A stretch of 64,000 bases of DNA, from NCBI RefSeq assembly GCF_002944405.1, contig NZ_CP024307.1:2562501-2626500 (forward strand), written 5' to 3'. Below the pieces are notes generated by a model. The model worked only from the letters and a program-made list of their open reading frames with translations, had not been told where the DNA came from and did not search any database. Shown one piece after another: positions 44,399 through 53,671 of this stretch (its first letter is position 1; the number at the start of each line of letters is the position of its first letter). Both the position numbers and the translations under genes were made by a program. The DNA is from Sinorhizobium fredii. Lineage in GTDB: Bacteria > Pseudomonadota > Alphaproteobacteria > Rhizobiales > Rhizobiaceae.

Positions 44399-45385
44399 AT
44401 GGAGCTTGTCGTTGCCCTTGGCTTGATCGTCTTCAAGGTCGCGCTGCTGATTGCGATCCTCTTGCTGTTGCCCCTGCCACTGACCTGGGTAGAGCGGAAG
44501 ATTGCCGGGCACATCCAGCAGCGAATGGGGCCGATGCGCGTGGGCTGGCACGGACTGCTGCAGCCGGTGGCGGACGGCATCAAGCTCCTCACCAAGGAAG
44601 ACCACATCCCCACCGAGGCCGACCGCTTCCTGTTCAAGCTGGCGCCGATCCTGGCGCTCGCCCCGCCCTTTGTCGTGTTCGTCGCGATCCCCTTCGGGGA
44701 GAGCGTTTCGGTGCTCGGCAACGAAATCACCCTCTACGTATCCAACATGAACGTGGCGCTGCTCTTCGTCTTCGCGGTGATCGGCCTTGAGGTCTATGGC
44801 GTCATCATCGGCGGCTGGGCGGCGAACAGCAAATACGCGGTCCTCGGCAGCCTCAGGACCTGCGCGCAGATGATCAGCTACGAAATCCCGATGGGCTTTG
44901 CGGTGATCGGCGTCGTCATGCTCGCGCAATCCATGAGCCTGCTCGAAATCGTGCGGGCCCAGGCCGATGTCTGGAACATCGTTTACCAGCCGATCGGCTT
45001 CTTCGTCTTCTTCGTCGCCGGGCTCGCTGAAGCTCAGCGTATCCCCTTCGACCTGGCGGAAGCGGAAGGCGATCTCGGGGCGGGCTTTCATACCGAATAT
45101 AGCGGCATCCGTTTCGCCTTCTTCATGGTCAGCGAATACGTCATCATGCTTTTGGTGTCGGTCCTGACGGTGATCCTGTTCTTCGGCGGCTGGAACGGCG
45201 TGCTGATCCCGTTGCCGCCGCTCCTCTGGTTCGCGCTCAAGGTCGCTTTCTTCGTCTATCTGTTCATGTGGTTCCGCTTTACTTTCCCCCGCTACCGCTA
45301 CGACCAGCTGATGGCGATCGGATGGAAAGTCTTGCTTCCTTTGTCGATGGCGAACATAATTATTACTGGGATTGCTTTCTCTTAG
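44399..45385 (+). CDS. nuoH: NADH-quinone oxidoreductase subunit H
   Basis: 328-aa membrane subunit that forms the quinone-access region and links the hydrophilic arm to the proton channels. About eight membrane helices. Conserved NuoH segments are visible: ERKIAGHIQQRMGPMRVG (about 26-43), a RTCAQMISYEIPMG loop, the AEAQRIPFDLAEAEGDLGAG quinone-loop (about 206-225), and WFRFTFPRYRYDQLM near the end. It is on the + strand, away from nuoABCDEFG, and 32 bases upstream of nuoI. Confidence 0.96.
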   Translation: MELVVALGLIVFKVALLIAILLLLPLPLTWVERKIAGHIQQRMGPMRVGWHGLLQPVADGIKLLTKEDHIPTEADRFLFKLAPILALAPPFVVFVAIPFGESVSVLGNEITLYVSNMNVALLFVFAVIGLEVYGVIIGGWAANSKYAVLGSLRTCAQMISYEIPMGFAVIGVVMLAQSMSLLEIVRAQADVWNIVYQPIGFFVFFVAGLAEAQRIPFDLAEAEGDLGAGFHTEYSGIRFAFFMVSEYVIMLLVSVLTVILFFGGWNGVLIPLPPLLWFALKVAFFVYLFMWFRFTFPRYRYDQLMAIGWKVLLPLSMANIIITGIAFS

Positions 45386-45417
45386 AGGGGCCCTGGCGGC
45401 TCCATAGCGGGGCGGCG

Positions 45418-45984
45418 ATGTCGCGCGCACAGGACATGATCGGAACATGGATCGGCTGGACGTTCCTTGCCGACCTGGCGAAGGGTCTGGGGCTGACCTT
45501 CGGCTACATGTTCTCCAAGACCGTGACCATGCAGTATCCGGATAAGGAGAAATGGCTGCCCTATTCGCGTTATCGCGGCCACCATTTCCTGAAGCGTGAC
45601 GAAGAGGGCGAGATCAAGTGCGTGGCCTGCGAGCTCTGCGCGCGGATCTGTCCCTGCTACTGCATCGAGGTCGTTCCTTACGAAGATGAGAAGGGCAACC
45701 GGCGCCCGATCAAGTTCGAGATCGACACTGCCCGCTGCCTGTTCTGCGGCCTGTGCGAGGACGCCTGCCCGGCGGATGCAATCGCGCTCGGCCAACAGTA
45801 TGAATTCTCGAGTTTTTCCTCGCGCGATTTGGTGATCGGACGCGACGACCTGCTCGCCAAGCCCGGCAAGGCGGCGACCGGCGGCGGCGTGGTCGCCGCG
45901 CGCCTGAACACGGAAAGAGACGTGCTGGTCGAGACGAACGAGCCGCAGGGCTACAACTGGTGGCGAAATATCCGGAGACGGTGA
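45418..45984 (+). CDS. nuoI: NADH-quinone oxidoreductase subunit I
   Basis: 188-aa ferredoxin-like subunit carrying clusters N6a and N6b. The two 4Fe-4S motifs are CVACELCARICPCYCIEV and CLFCGLCEDACPADAIAL. An N-terminal amphipathic segment anchors it to the membrane arm. ATG 45418 gives the typical start. It forms a pair with nuoH and is followed by a CBS-domain gene 45 bases downstream. Confidence 0.96.
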   Translation: MSRAQDMIGTWIGWTFLADLAKGLGLTFGYMFSKTVTMQYPDKEKWLPYSRYRGHHFLKRDEEGEIKCVACELCARICPCYCIEVVPYEDEKGNRRPIKFEIDTARCLFCGLCEDACPADAIALGQQYEFSSFSSRDLVIGRDDLLAKPGKAATGGGVVAARLNTERDVLVETNEPQGYNWWRNIRRR

Positions 45985-46029
45985 AAGCGCGCTCGTTGCC
46001 AAACCGACGTGCTTGGAAAGGAGGCTCAG

Positions 46030-46470
46030 ATGTTTGTCGGCGAAATCGTGAAAAACAAAGGCGTCGGAGTGATCGCGGTCACCCCTGATCAACCTATGGT
46101 GGAAGTCCTGCGGCTGTTTCGCGATAACAATATCGGCTTCGTGGTCGTCAGTCAGTCGCCGGGGGAGTTCCTTGGAACGCTCTCGGAACGAGATTGCTGC
46201 AATGCCATGGCCGAGTACGGCGGCGAGGCGACCATGATGCCTGTCGCCGACATCATGAACCGCAGCGTGGCGATCTGTTCGACTGAGGATCTGCTGCCCT
46301 TTGTAATGGCGATCATGACGCAGCGGCGCACCCGCCACGTGCTGGTCATGGAGGGCGACGACGTCGTCGGCGTGGTCAGCATCGGCGACGTGGTCAAGCA
46401 CAGGCTCGACGAAGCGCAGCGCACCGAGCAGGATCTGTACGACTATATTAGCGGAACCCACTATCACTAA
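46030..46470 (+). CDS. CBS-domain pair protein
   Basis: 146 aa comprising two CBS motifs (about 9-65 and 75-130), a Bateman module likely to bind an adenosyl ligand (AMP, ATP, NAD or SAM). aaaggagg lies seven bases upstream of ATG 46030. It has no catalytic domain. Sitting directly behind nuoHI and convergent with nuoG, it might sense energy or redox state for this complex. That role is inferred from position only. Confidence 0.88.
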   Translation: MFVGEIVKNKGVGVIAVTPDQPMVEVLRLFRDNNIGFVVVSQSPGEFLGTLSERDCCNAMAEYGGEATMMPVADIMNRSVAICSTEDLLPFVMAIMTQRRTRHVLVMEGDDVVGVVSIGDVVKHRLDEAQRTEQDLYDYISGTHYH

Positions 46471-46501
46471 AGAGATCACCGACTGCGGGTGAGAAACGGG
46501 G

Positions 46502-49072
46502 TCAGGGCAAGCCGGCAATGCCTTGGCCGAGATCCCCAGCGCTCATCGCGGGTTCGGCATGGGAACCGATCTCGAATGGCGCAGGCGCCCTTTGAACCTC
46601 CACCGGACAAGGATACTCACCCCGCTGCATCAGACTGTTGAGGCGCAGGGCCCGGTAGTTCTCGGGAACAAAGACGAGGCCGCGCGGAAAGCGCCTGTTG
46701 ACCTTCAGCTTCGCGGTCAATTCGCCCCGGGCGGATCGCACGACGACCTGATCGCCATCCGAAAGGCCGAGTCGCACGGCATCCTGCTCGCTCAACTCGA
46801 CATAGGGGTCATCCGCGACCGTATTCAGGATCTCCGAGCGCTCGGAATGGTATCCATTGTGGAACAGGCAATCGCCAGTCATCAGCATCAGCCCGACGTC
46901 GACCTTCGGTCTCGGCGGCGCCGCGAAGAACACGCCTGACGGTGGCGTCGGAATCGCACTTGTGAACGCGCCATCGGAACCAAGCCCGTCCTGCGTCAAT
47001 CCGTGATAGGCTGGGACAAGCCGGGCAATCTCGTCGAAAATCTCGCCTTGCGACGATGGCTGCACCGCATGATCACGGAGCTGCGCGACGAAGTCGAATA
47101 TCTCCAGATTGCCCCGGGCCTCGAAGGCGGGTTCGCGGAACTTGCGCAGCTTCTGGATCCGGCCCTCGTTGTTGGTAAAAGTGCCCGCTTCCTCTCCATA
47201 ACTTGCAGCGGGCAGCACCACATCGGCAACGCCGGCCGTATCCGTGAGAAACGCGTCCTGCACGATCAAAAAATCGGCGGCGCCAAGCGCCATCTGCGCG
47301 ATCCTTCGATCGGGATAGGTCATCACGGGATCGCTTCCGACGATATAGAGCGCACCCATTCGCCCAATATCGCAGAGTTCCAGCATGGCGTCGAAACTCG
47401 CGCTCGGTGCAGACGGGATCTCGGCGCCCCAGGCCCGTCCGAGAGCTGCACGCGCAACATCGTCGTCGATGGCCGAAAGTCCCGGCAGACTTTCCGGCAG
47501 AACCCCCATGTCCCAGGCGCCCAGCTGATTGGCCCTGTCGAAGAGAAACTGCATCGCCACGTCCTTACCGAGCAGGCGGAGAGCCTGCAGCAGGTTGTTG
47601 ACTTGCTGTAGCGTCGCGCGCGCTTCGGATGATCTGAGGAGGCCGACGCTGACAAGCACGCTGACGCTGCGGACTTCCTTGAGAGCGGCAACAAAACGGT
47701 CCGGCCCTTCACCGACCGTCGTGGCGCCGATGTCCGCAAAGGCCTCGCTCGGCAGGAGTCCTGCCACCACTGCCGCAAGGCTCGCCGCTTCTCCGCCCGG
47801 CGGCACGCGAAGCACCGCCCGGGCATCGGCGTCGAGACGGGAGGGCCGCGCCGAGAGCATGAGCAATCCGGTCTGCCGCCGCCTCGCCGCATCGCGCAGC
47901 AGGTATTCGGTAACCGGGTTTTCCTCCGTTACGTTGCCGCCGATCACCAGCACACAGTCCTTGCCGATCACTTCGTGCAGGGAGGCACGCGTGTAGAAGC
48001 TTGCCAGCAGCGGGCCGAGCGCATCGAAGGGGGCGGGCCAGCGCGCCGAGCAGTCGATGTTGTTGGTCCGGAATACCGTCCGCATCAGCTTCTGGAACTG
48101 GTAGAGCACCTCATTGGGCAGGCGCGCAGAGGCGAGCCCGCCCGCTGCCTTGTTCTCGACGGCCGACAGGCGTAGGCGCAGGTAGTCACCGGCCTCACTC
48201 CATGAAACCGGCACCAGGGCGCCATCACGACGGATCATCGGTCGCCTGATCCGGTCTCGGCTCTCGACGAAGTCAAGGCCGAAACGTCCCCGCACGCAGA
48301 GCGTTTCGCGGTTCACCCCGTGCTCTTCCTTCGAGCGGACCCGCATGAACTCGCCCTTTCTCGCGCCAACGGTGAGCTGGCAGCCCGTACCGCAATGCGG
48401 GCAGACCGTATCGGTCTCGACCAGGTCCCACGGGCGCGCCTTGTAGCGGTAGGGGAAGCTCATCAGCGCGCCGACCGGACAGACTTCGACGCAATTGCCG
48501 CACTGGTCGCAACTCGCGAGGCTGCCCTCAAAGCCGGTGACGGCAGTATCCATGCCTTTTTCGACGGTGCCCAGGGCGACCGCGCCAACCACTTCCTCGC
48601 AGATCCGCACGCAGCGCTGGCACTGGATGCAGCGGTTGACGTTCATGATGATCACCGGGCTGAGGCGAATGTCCCGGGAGTGAAAGACGCGCTTGGGATC
48701 GCGGAACTCGCTTCTGCGGGGCCCGTAGTCCATCACCATGTCCTGCAGTTCACACTCGCCGCCCTTGTCGCAGATCGGACAGTCGAGGGGATGGTTGGCG
48801 AGCAGCATGTCGAGCATTGAGGACCGCGTTTCCTCGATCAGCGGCGTGTTCGTCCGCACGACCATGCCATCAGTGACCGCCGTCGCGCAGGAGGGCTGCA
48901 GCCGCCGCAGTCCCTCGATCTCCACCAGACACATGCGGCATGACGCGAGCGGCGGCAGTCGCTTCAGATAGCAGAATGTCGGGATTTCGGTGCCCAGACG
49001 CTGGGCGGCCTGCAGTATTGTGGAACCGGGCTCCACATCCAGCATTTGCCCATCGATCGTGATCCTAACCAT
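46502..49072 (-). CDS. nuoG: NADH-quinone oxidoreductase subunit G
   Basis: 856-aa iron-sulfur subunit. Ligands seen: [2Fe-2S] Cys34/45/48/62; His94 with Cys98/101/107 (N5); two 4Fe-4S motifs with Cys148/151/154/198 and Cys188/191/194/158. It also has the N7 ligands Cys224/227/231/259 (CPHCGTGC...C) that mitochondrial-type NuoG lacks, and a full molybdopterin-like C-terminal region. So it resembles the long E. coli/Thermus type. ATG 49072 has gaggga upstream; the frame is open to 49195 but overlaps nuoF. Last gene of the minus-strand block. Confidence 0.94.
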   Translation of the reverse strand: MVRITIDGQMLDVEPGSTILQAAQRLGTEIPTFCYLKRLPPLASCRMCLVEIEGLRRLQPSCATAVTDGMVVRTNTPLIEETRSSMLDMLLANHPLDCPICDKGGECELQDMVMDYGPRRSEFRDPKRVFHSRDIRLSPVIIMNVNRCIQCQRCVRICEEVVGAVALGTVEKGMDTAVTGFEGSLASCDQCGNCVEVCPVGALMSFPYRYKARPWDLVETDTVCPHCGTGCQLTVGARKGEFMRVRSKEEHGVNRETLCVRGRFGLDFVESRDRIRRPMIRRDGALVPVSWSEAGDYLRLRLSAVENKAAGGLASARLPNEVLYQFQKLMRTVFRTNNIDCSARWPAPFDALGPLLASFYTRASLHEVIGKDCVLVIGGNVTEENPVTEYLLRDAARRRQTGLLMLSARPSRLDADARAVLRVPPGGEAASLAAVVAGLLPSEAFADIGATTVGEGPDRFVAALKEVRSVSVLVSVGLLRSSEARATLQQVNNLLQALRLLGKDVAMQFLFDRANQLGAWDMGVLPESLPGLSAIDDDVARAALGRAWGAEIPSAPSASFDAMLELCDIGRMGALYIVGSDPVMTYPDRRIAQMALGAADFLIVQDAFLTDTAGVADVVLPAASYGEEAGTFTNNEGRIQKLRKFREPAFEARGNLEIFDFVAQLRDHAVQPSSQGEIFDEIARLVPAYHGLTQDGLGSDGAFTSAIPTPPSGVFFAAPPRPKVDVGLMLMTGDCLFHNGYHSERSEILNTVADDPYVELSEQDAVRLGLSDGDQVVVRSARGELTAKLKVNRRFPRGLVFVPENYRALRLNSLMQRGEYPCPVEVQRAPAPFEIGSHAEPAMSAGDLGQGIAGLP

Positions 49073-49091
49073 ATTCCCTCCCGGCCCGCCT

Positions 49092-50357
49092 TCAGTGGAA
49101 CGGGCACCGCCGCTCTTCGATATGGGCGACGAACTCATCGCGGAAATGCGCGAGTGCCGCCCGCAGGCCCATCGCCGCGCCGTCGCCCAAGGCACAAAAG
49201 GTGTTGCCGAATATGCCCTTGCAGAGCTTGTCCAACTGCTCGAGATCGCCGGGGGCGCCCTCCCCCGCCTCGATCCGGCGCAGCACCTTGACGACCCAAT
49301 TCAATCCCTCGCGGCATGGCGTGCACTTGCCGCAGGATTCGTGATGGAAGAATTCGATGATGCGGGTGGCGACCTTGACCATGCAGGTCGAGTCGTCCAC
49401 CACGATCACCCCGGCCGAGCCGAGCATCGAGCCGGCGGCCGCCAGCGAGTCGAAGTCCATGCCGACATCCAGGCCTTCCCGAGGGATAACCGGGGCCGAG
49501 ACCCCGCCCGGGATCACCGCCTTGATCCGGCGCCCCGGCAGCGGTCCGCCGGCATGGTCCTCGACCAGTTCGCGCAGCGGTATGCCCATCGGCAGCTCGT
49601 AGAGCCCGGGTTTCTTCACATGACCGCTGATACAGTAGAGCTTCGGACCGGGGCTCTTGTCCGGGCCGATACTCCGGAACCAGTGAGGCCCCCGCATCAC
49701 GATATGCGGCACGCAGGCGAGCGTTTCGACGTTGTTGATCACCGTAGGGCTGGCGTAGAGCCCGGCAACTGCCGGAAAGGGCGGCTTCAATCGCGGTTGC
49801 GCCCGCCTGCCCTCGAGCGATTCGAGCATTGCGGTTTCCTCGCCGCAGATATAGGCGCCGGCGCCGCAGTGAATGTGGATCGTGAAATTGAAATCCGATC
49901 CGAGGACTCCCTCTCCGAGATAGCCCTTTTCCCGCGCCTCGGCGATCGCCTGTTCCAGGCGACGAATGGCCTTCACATATTCGCCGCGGACGTAGACATA
50001 GGCGGTTTCCGCCCCGATCGCATAGGCGCTGACCGCCAGCCCCTCGACGAGTTGATGCGGGTCGCGTTCCATGATGATCCGGTCCTTGAAGGTTCCCGGC
50101 TCGCCCTCGTCGGCATTGCAGCAGAGATATTTCGGCTTGTCGGCCCGCTTCGGCACGAACCCCCACTTCATCCCCGTCGGGAATCCGGCGCCGCCGCGAC
50201 CGCGCAGATTGGACTGTTTGACGAGCTCGATGACCTCGTCGGGCGTGTGCTCACGCAGCACCTTGGCTAGAGCCTGGTAGCCGCCGCCGGCCTCGTAGGT
50301 AGCGAGCAGATGGCCATCCGGCGCATCGATATTCTTGAGGAGAACCGGTTCGAACAT
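49092..50357 (-). CDS. nuoF: NADH-quinone oxidoreductase subunit F
   Basis: 421 aa, the FMN- and NADH-binding subunit with cluster N3. The FMN-binding GRGGAGFPTGMKWGF motif (about 53-67), the EETAMLESLEGRRAQPR region (about 173-189), and the SCGKCTPCREG cluster motif (about 341-351) with a later Cys are present. Four bases separate it from nuoE. It takes NADH electrons into the chain. Confidence 0.96.
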   Translation of the reverse strand: MFEPVLLKNIDAPDGHLLATYEAGGGYQALAKVLREHTPDEVIELVKQSNLRGRGGAGFPTGMKWGFVPKRADKPKYLCCNADEGEPGTFKDRIIMERDPHQLVEGLAVSAYAIGAETAYVYVRGEYVKAIRRLEQAIAEAREKGYLGEGVLGSDFNFTIHIHCGAGAYICGEETAMLESLEGRRAQPRLKPPFPAVAGLYASPTVINNVETLACVPHIVMRGPHWFRSIGPDKSPGPKLYCISGHVKKPGLYELPMGIPLRELVEDHAGGPLPGRRIKAVIPGGVSAPVIPREGLDVGMDFDSLAAAGSMLGSAGVIVVDDSTCMVKVATRIIEFFHHESCGKCTPCREGLNWVVKVLRRIEAGEGAPGDLEQLDKLCKGIFGNTFCALGDGAAMGLRAALAHFRDEFVAHIEERRCPFH

Positions 50358-50361
50358 GACT

Positions 50362-50877
50362 CTATTCTCCCGGCGGTGCCGCGGCGGCGGTATCGGCGCC
50401 GCCTATCACTTGCCCCGCCTCGGCCCGCAGCCTGGCGAGAAGCGTATCGATCCGGCCGATATCGAGGTCGCCGTAATAGTCGTCGCCGACCTGCATTACC
50501 GGAGCCATCTCGCAGGCACCGAGGCACTCGACGGTCGAAAGCGTGAACACGCGGTCCGGAGAGGTCTCGCCCGTCTTGATCGCCAGCACCGCTTCCAGAT
50601 GCTTCAAAAGCGCCTCGGATCCGCAGAGCATGCAGGAGACATTGTCGCAGAGCTGCAGGTGGAAGGCTCCGATGGGCTCCGTATGGAAGAGCGTGTAAAA
50701 GGTCGCCAACTCGTAGACCCAGATCCGCTCGACGCCGAGTATGTCGGCGATTTCCTCCAGTATCGGACCGGGCAGATGGCCATGTTCCTGCTGCGCGATG
50801 AGCAGTGCGGGCATGATTGCCGAGCGCTGGTCGGGATACCGCGCCGCCGCTTCCTCGATCTTTTCGCGCATGCTCAT
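50362..50877 (-). CDS. nuoE: NADH-quinone oxidoreductase subunit E
   Basis: 171 aa with the thioredoxin-like [2Fe-2S] fold (N1a). Ligand cysteines lie in LCDNVSCMLCG and VECLGACEMAP. The C-terminal tail is Ala/Pro-rich. ATG 50877 is chosen over TTG 50886; caggag lies upstream. It is 16 bases after nuoD. Confidence 0.93.
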   Translation of the reverse strand: MSMREKIEEAAARYPDQRSAIMPALLIAQQEHGHLPGPILEEIADILGVERIWVYELATFYTLFHTEPIGAFHLQLCDNVSCMLCGSEALLKHLEAVLAIKTGETSPDRVFTLSTVECLGACEMAPVMQVGDDYYGDLDIGRIDTLLARLRAEAGQVIGGADTAAAAPPGE

Positions 50878-50893
50878 CGGGTTCAAACTCCTG

Positions 50894-52108
50894 CTACTTG
50901 TCCACCTCCGCCATCACGGGGTCGAGGCTGCCGAGCACGGCGATCATGTCCGCCAGATAGCGGGCGTTGCTGACCCCGAAGAGCGCCTGGAGGTTGACGA
51001 AGGACGGTGCCCGCACCTTCATGCGGAACGGCTTTTCCGACCCGTCGCTGACGATGTAGAAGCCGAGCTCGCCCTTTGGCGCCTCGATCGCCGAATAGAC
51101 CTCGCCCTTCGGCACCTTGAAGCCGTAGGCCGACAGGTCGAAATGCTGGATCAGCGCCTCCATCGAACAGTGCACGCGATCCTTGTCCATGGGAAAGGCG
51201 ATCGTCGGCATGTCGACCTGGAACGGCCCGTCCGGCATCTGGTCGAGACATTGCTCGATGATCCGCACGCTCTCCCGCATTTCCTCGACCCGGCACTGCC
51301 AGCGCGCATAGCAGTCGCCCTCGTCGCGGGTAATGACGTTGAAATCGAGCCGGTCGTAGATCTCGTAAGGCTCGTCGCGGCGAATGTCCCAGTCGACGCC
51401 GGACGCGCGCAAGTTGGGACCGCTCAAGCCGAGGTCGATGCCGTCCTCGGGCGAAATTATACCGACGCCTTGGGTCCGCTTCAGGAACACCCGATTGTCC
51501 TCGATCAGCCGTTCGTAGTCGCGGATCCGGTGCGGGAAGATGTCGCAGAACTCCCGGACCTTGGGGAGGAAGCCGTCCGGCAGGTCCTCGCGCACGCCGC
51601 CCACCCGGCAAAAGGAAGTGTGCATGCGCGCGCCGGTGACCATTTCCAGGAGGTCCATGATCATTTCGCGCTCGCGCATGGCGTAAAGCAGCGCGGTCAT
51701 GGCACCGAGATCCATCGGCAGCGCGCCGGTGATCAGCAGATGGCCGGAGATCCGCGCCAGCTCGGCCATCAGCACGCGGATATATTGCGCGCGGATCGGC
51801 GCTTCGATGCCCAGCAGCTTCTCGACTGCCAGCGCGAAGGCGAGGTTGTTCGAGGGCGGACAGACATAGTCGAGCCGGTCGGTGAGCGGAAAGATCTGCG
51901 TGTAGGTGAAGCTCTCGGCGAGTTTCTCGGTGCCGCGGTGCAGATAGCCGATATGCGGATCGACGCGGGCGACATATTCGCCGTCGAGCTCGAGCACGAG
52001 CCGCAGCACCCCGTGAGTGCTCGGATGCTGCGGGCCGAGATTGAGAAGCACCTCCTTGGTGTCGAGCGCTTCGCCCTCAGGCCTCATGAGCTGAGTGACT
52101 TCGGTCAT
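50894..52108 (-). CDS. nuoD: NADH-quinone oxidoreductase subunit D
   Basis: 404-aa 49-kDa-type subunit lining the quinone pocket. The GPQHPSTHGVLRLVLELDGE motif (about 25-44) with its quinone-site histidine, and the invariant GSLDPVMAEVDK end are visible. ATG 52108 lies one base after the nuoC stop, so C and D are separate genes, unlike the fused form of E. coli. Confidence 0.96.
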   Translation of the reverse strand: MTEVTQLMRPEGEALDTKEVLLNLGPQHPSTHGVLRLVLELDGEYVARVDPHIGYLHRGTEKLAESFTYTQIFPLTDRLDYVCPPSNNLAFALAVEKLLGIEAPIRAQYIRVLMAELARISGHLLITGALPMDLGAMTALLYAMREREMIMDLLEMVTGARMHTSFCRVGGVREDLPDGFLPKVREFCDIFPHRIRDYERLIEDNRVFLKRTQGVGIISPEDGIDLGLSGPNLRASGVDWDIRRDEPYEIYDRLDFNVITRDEGDCYARWQCRVEEMRESVRIIEQCLDQMPDGPFQVDMPTIAFPMDKDRVHCSMEALIQHFDLSAYGFKVPKGEVYSAIEAPKGELGFYIVSDGSEKPFRMKVRAPSFVNLQALFGVSNARYLADMIAVLGSLDPVMAEVDK

Positions 52109-52109
52109 C

Positions 52110-52673
52110 TCACTTTCCCGGTGTCGTACGGCCCCCCGATGGAATGTCCCTGGTGGCAAGGTCCGGCTGGTTCGGCGCCGGCCCTTCGGCGCCGAACGGG
52201 TTCAGTTCGTCCCTGTAGCCTCGAAGTGGAAAGTCCTTGCGTTGCGGGAAGCCCTCGAAGCCTTCCCACATATAGATGCGGCGCAAGTCGGGATGTCCCT
52301 CGAACGTGATCCCGTACATGTCCCAGGCCTCGCGCTCATGCCAGTTGGCCGTGCGCCAGACGCCCGTCACCGAGGGCACCCGCGGCGGATCGCCGAGGCG
52401 GCATTTGATCCGGACGCGCCATTTGTTCGGCAGCGAATAGAGGTGATAGACGGCCTCGTAGCGCGGCTGCTCGGGATAGTGGTCGACACCGCAGACGTCT
52501 GACAGGAAACCGAAGCGCAGTTCCGGGTGCTCCTTCAGCAACCGGCAAAGCTCGACGATCCTGTCTGGCGGAGCAGCAAAAGCGTGAACCCCAAGCGAGA
52601 AGCCAAGGTCCTCGATGGCCTCTCCGAAACGTTCCGCGATAAGGGTGCTGATAACGGACGTCGTTACGCTCAT
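52110..52673 (-). CDS. nuoC: NADH-quinone oxidoreductase subunit C
   Basis: 187-aa 30-kDa-type subunit. The signature ERE-type segment [22 protein letters not shown] (about 118-139) and [12 protein letters not shown] are clear. Four-base overlap with nuoB and a one-base gap to nuoD indicate coupling. Confidence 0.95.
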   Translation of the reverse strand: MSVTTSVISTLIAERFGEAIEDLGFSLGVHAFAAPPDRIVELCRLLKEHPELRFGFLSDVCGVDHYPEQPRYEAVYHLYSLPNKWRVRIKCRLGDPPRVPSVTGVWRTANWHEREAWDMYGITFEGHPDLRRIYMWEGFEGFPQRKDFPLRGYRDELNPFGAEGPAPNQPDLATRDIPSGGRTTPGK

Positions 52674-53173
52674 GATGCGGCGATCCGGTCCAATGGCGTC
52701 CCGGCGAGCGCCCTGGTCTTCTTGATCTTCTCCTGAAGCAGCAGGAAACCGTGCATCAGCGCCTCAGGCCGTGGCGGACAGCCCGGCACGTGAACGTCCA
52801 CCGGCACGAAAGTTTCCGCCCCCTGCACCACCGCATAGGTGTTGTAGACCCCGCCGGAAATGGCGCAGGTGCCCATGGCGATTACCCAGCGGGGCTCCGG
52901 CATCTGGTCATAGAGCCGGCGCACCACGGGCGCAAACTTCCGCGTCACGGTACCAGCGATGATCATCACGTCGGACTGCCGGGGCGACGGCCGGAACACC
53001 ACCCCGAACCGGTCGAGATCATAGCGGGCGCAGCCTGCCGAGATCATCTCGATGGCGCAGCAGGCGATACCGAAAGTCTCGGGCCACAGCGCCGACCGGC
53101 GGCTCCAGCTGATGACGCTGTCGGCCGTGGTGAAGAGCACGCTGTCGCGGAATGCGTTGTTCAAGCCTCCCAT
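52670..53173 (-). CDS. nuoB: NADH-quinone oxidoreductase subunit B
   Basis: 167 aa carrying the terminal N2 cluster. The consecutive cysteines IACCAIEM, plus the later GTCAISGG and [10 protein letters not shown], supply the ligands. Start 53173 overlaps the nuoA end by 13 bases, as in many nuo operons. Confidence 0.96.
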   Translation of the reverse strand: MGGLNNAFRDSVLFTTADSVISWSRRSALWPETFGIACCAIEMISAGCARYDLDRFGVVFRPSPRQSDVMIIAGTVTRKFAPVVRRLYDQMPEPRWVIAMGTCAISGGVYNTYAVVQGAETFVPVDVHVPGCPPRPEALMHGFLLLQEKIKKTRALAGTPLDRIAAS

Positions 53174-53526
53174 TCGAGCGCCCCCTTCAACCAGGCGTAG
53201 GCGAAGCCCACGAGAAGCAGAACGATGAAGACGAACATCTCGACAAAGCCAATCAGGCCGATCTCCTTCAGCACGACGGCCCAGGGAAACAGGAACATCG
53301 TCTCGACGTCAAAGACGACCAGCAGGATCGCGAGAATATAGAACTGCACCCGGAAGCGGCCCCCGGCGGCCTCGCCGGCTGGGTCCATGCCGCACTCATA
53401 GGGCATGTTCTTTTCGGGATAGGGATTGGAGGGACGCAGCAGCGATGAGACAAACAAAGTCGCCCCGACCACCAGAACAACTCCGGCGATCATCACAAGA
53501 ACCGGCAGGAATTCGATCGCAGTCAT
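53161..53526 (-). CDS. nuoA: NADH-quinone oxidoreductase subunit A
   Basis: 121 aa, three membrane helices, with the conserved [11 protein letters not shown] matrix-side loop (about 45-55). ATG 53526 is favoured over 53544 because of length and spacing. It lies 145 bases after nuoN; a promoter or mRNA processing site could be in that gap. Confidence 0.93.
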   Translation of the reverse strand: MTAIEFLPVLVMIAGVVLVVGATLFVSSLLRPSNPYPEKNMPYECGMDPAGEAAGGRFRVQFYILAILLVVFDVETMFLFPWAVVLKEIGLIGFVEMFVFIVLLLVGFAYAWLKGALEWEA

Positions 53527-53671
53527 CTCGCATGCCCCGTTCATCGAGGGCTTTCGTCAGGGCCGACCCCATGCCGGGTCAAAAAAGCGCTCGCCCTGGA
53601 AGCGAATTTGAGCAATTCTTTCTTGAACTTGCAGTCTATTCCGTCGAACGGACCATTGCAAATCCAATCCA

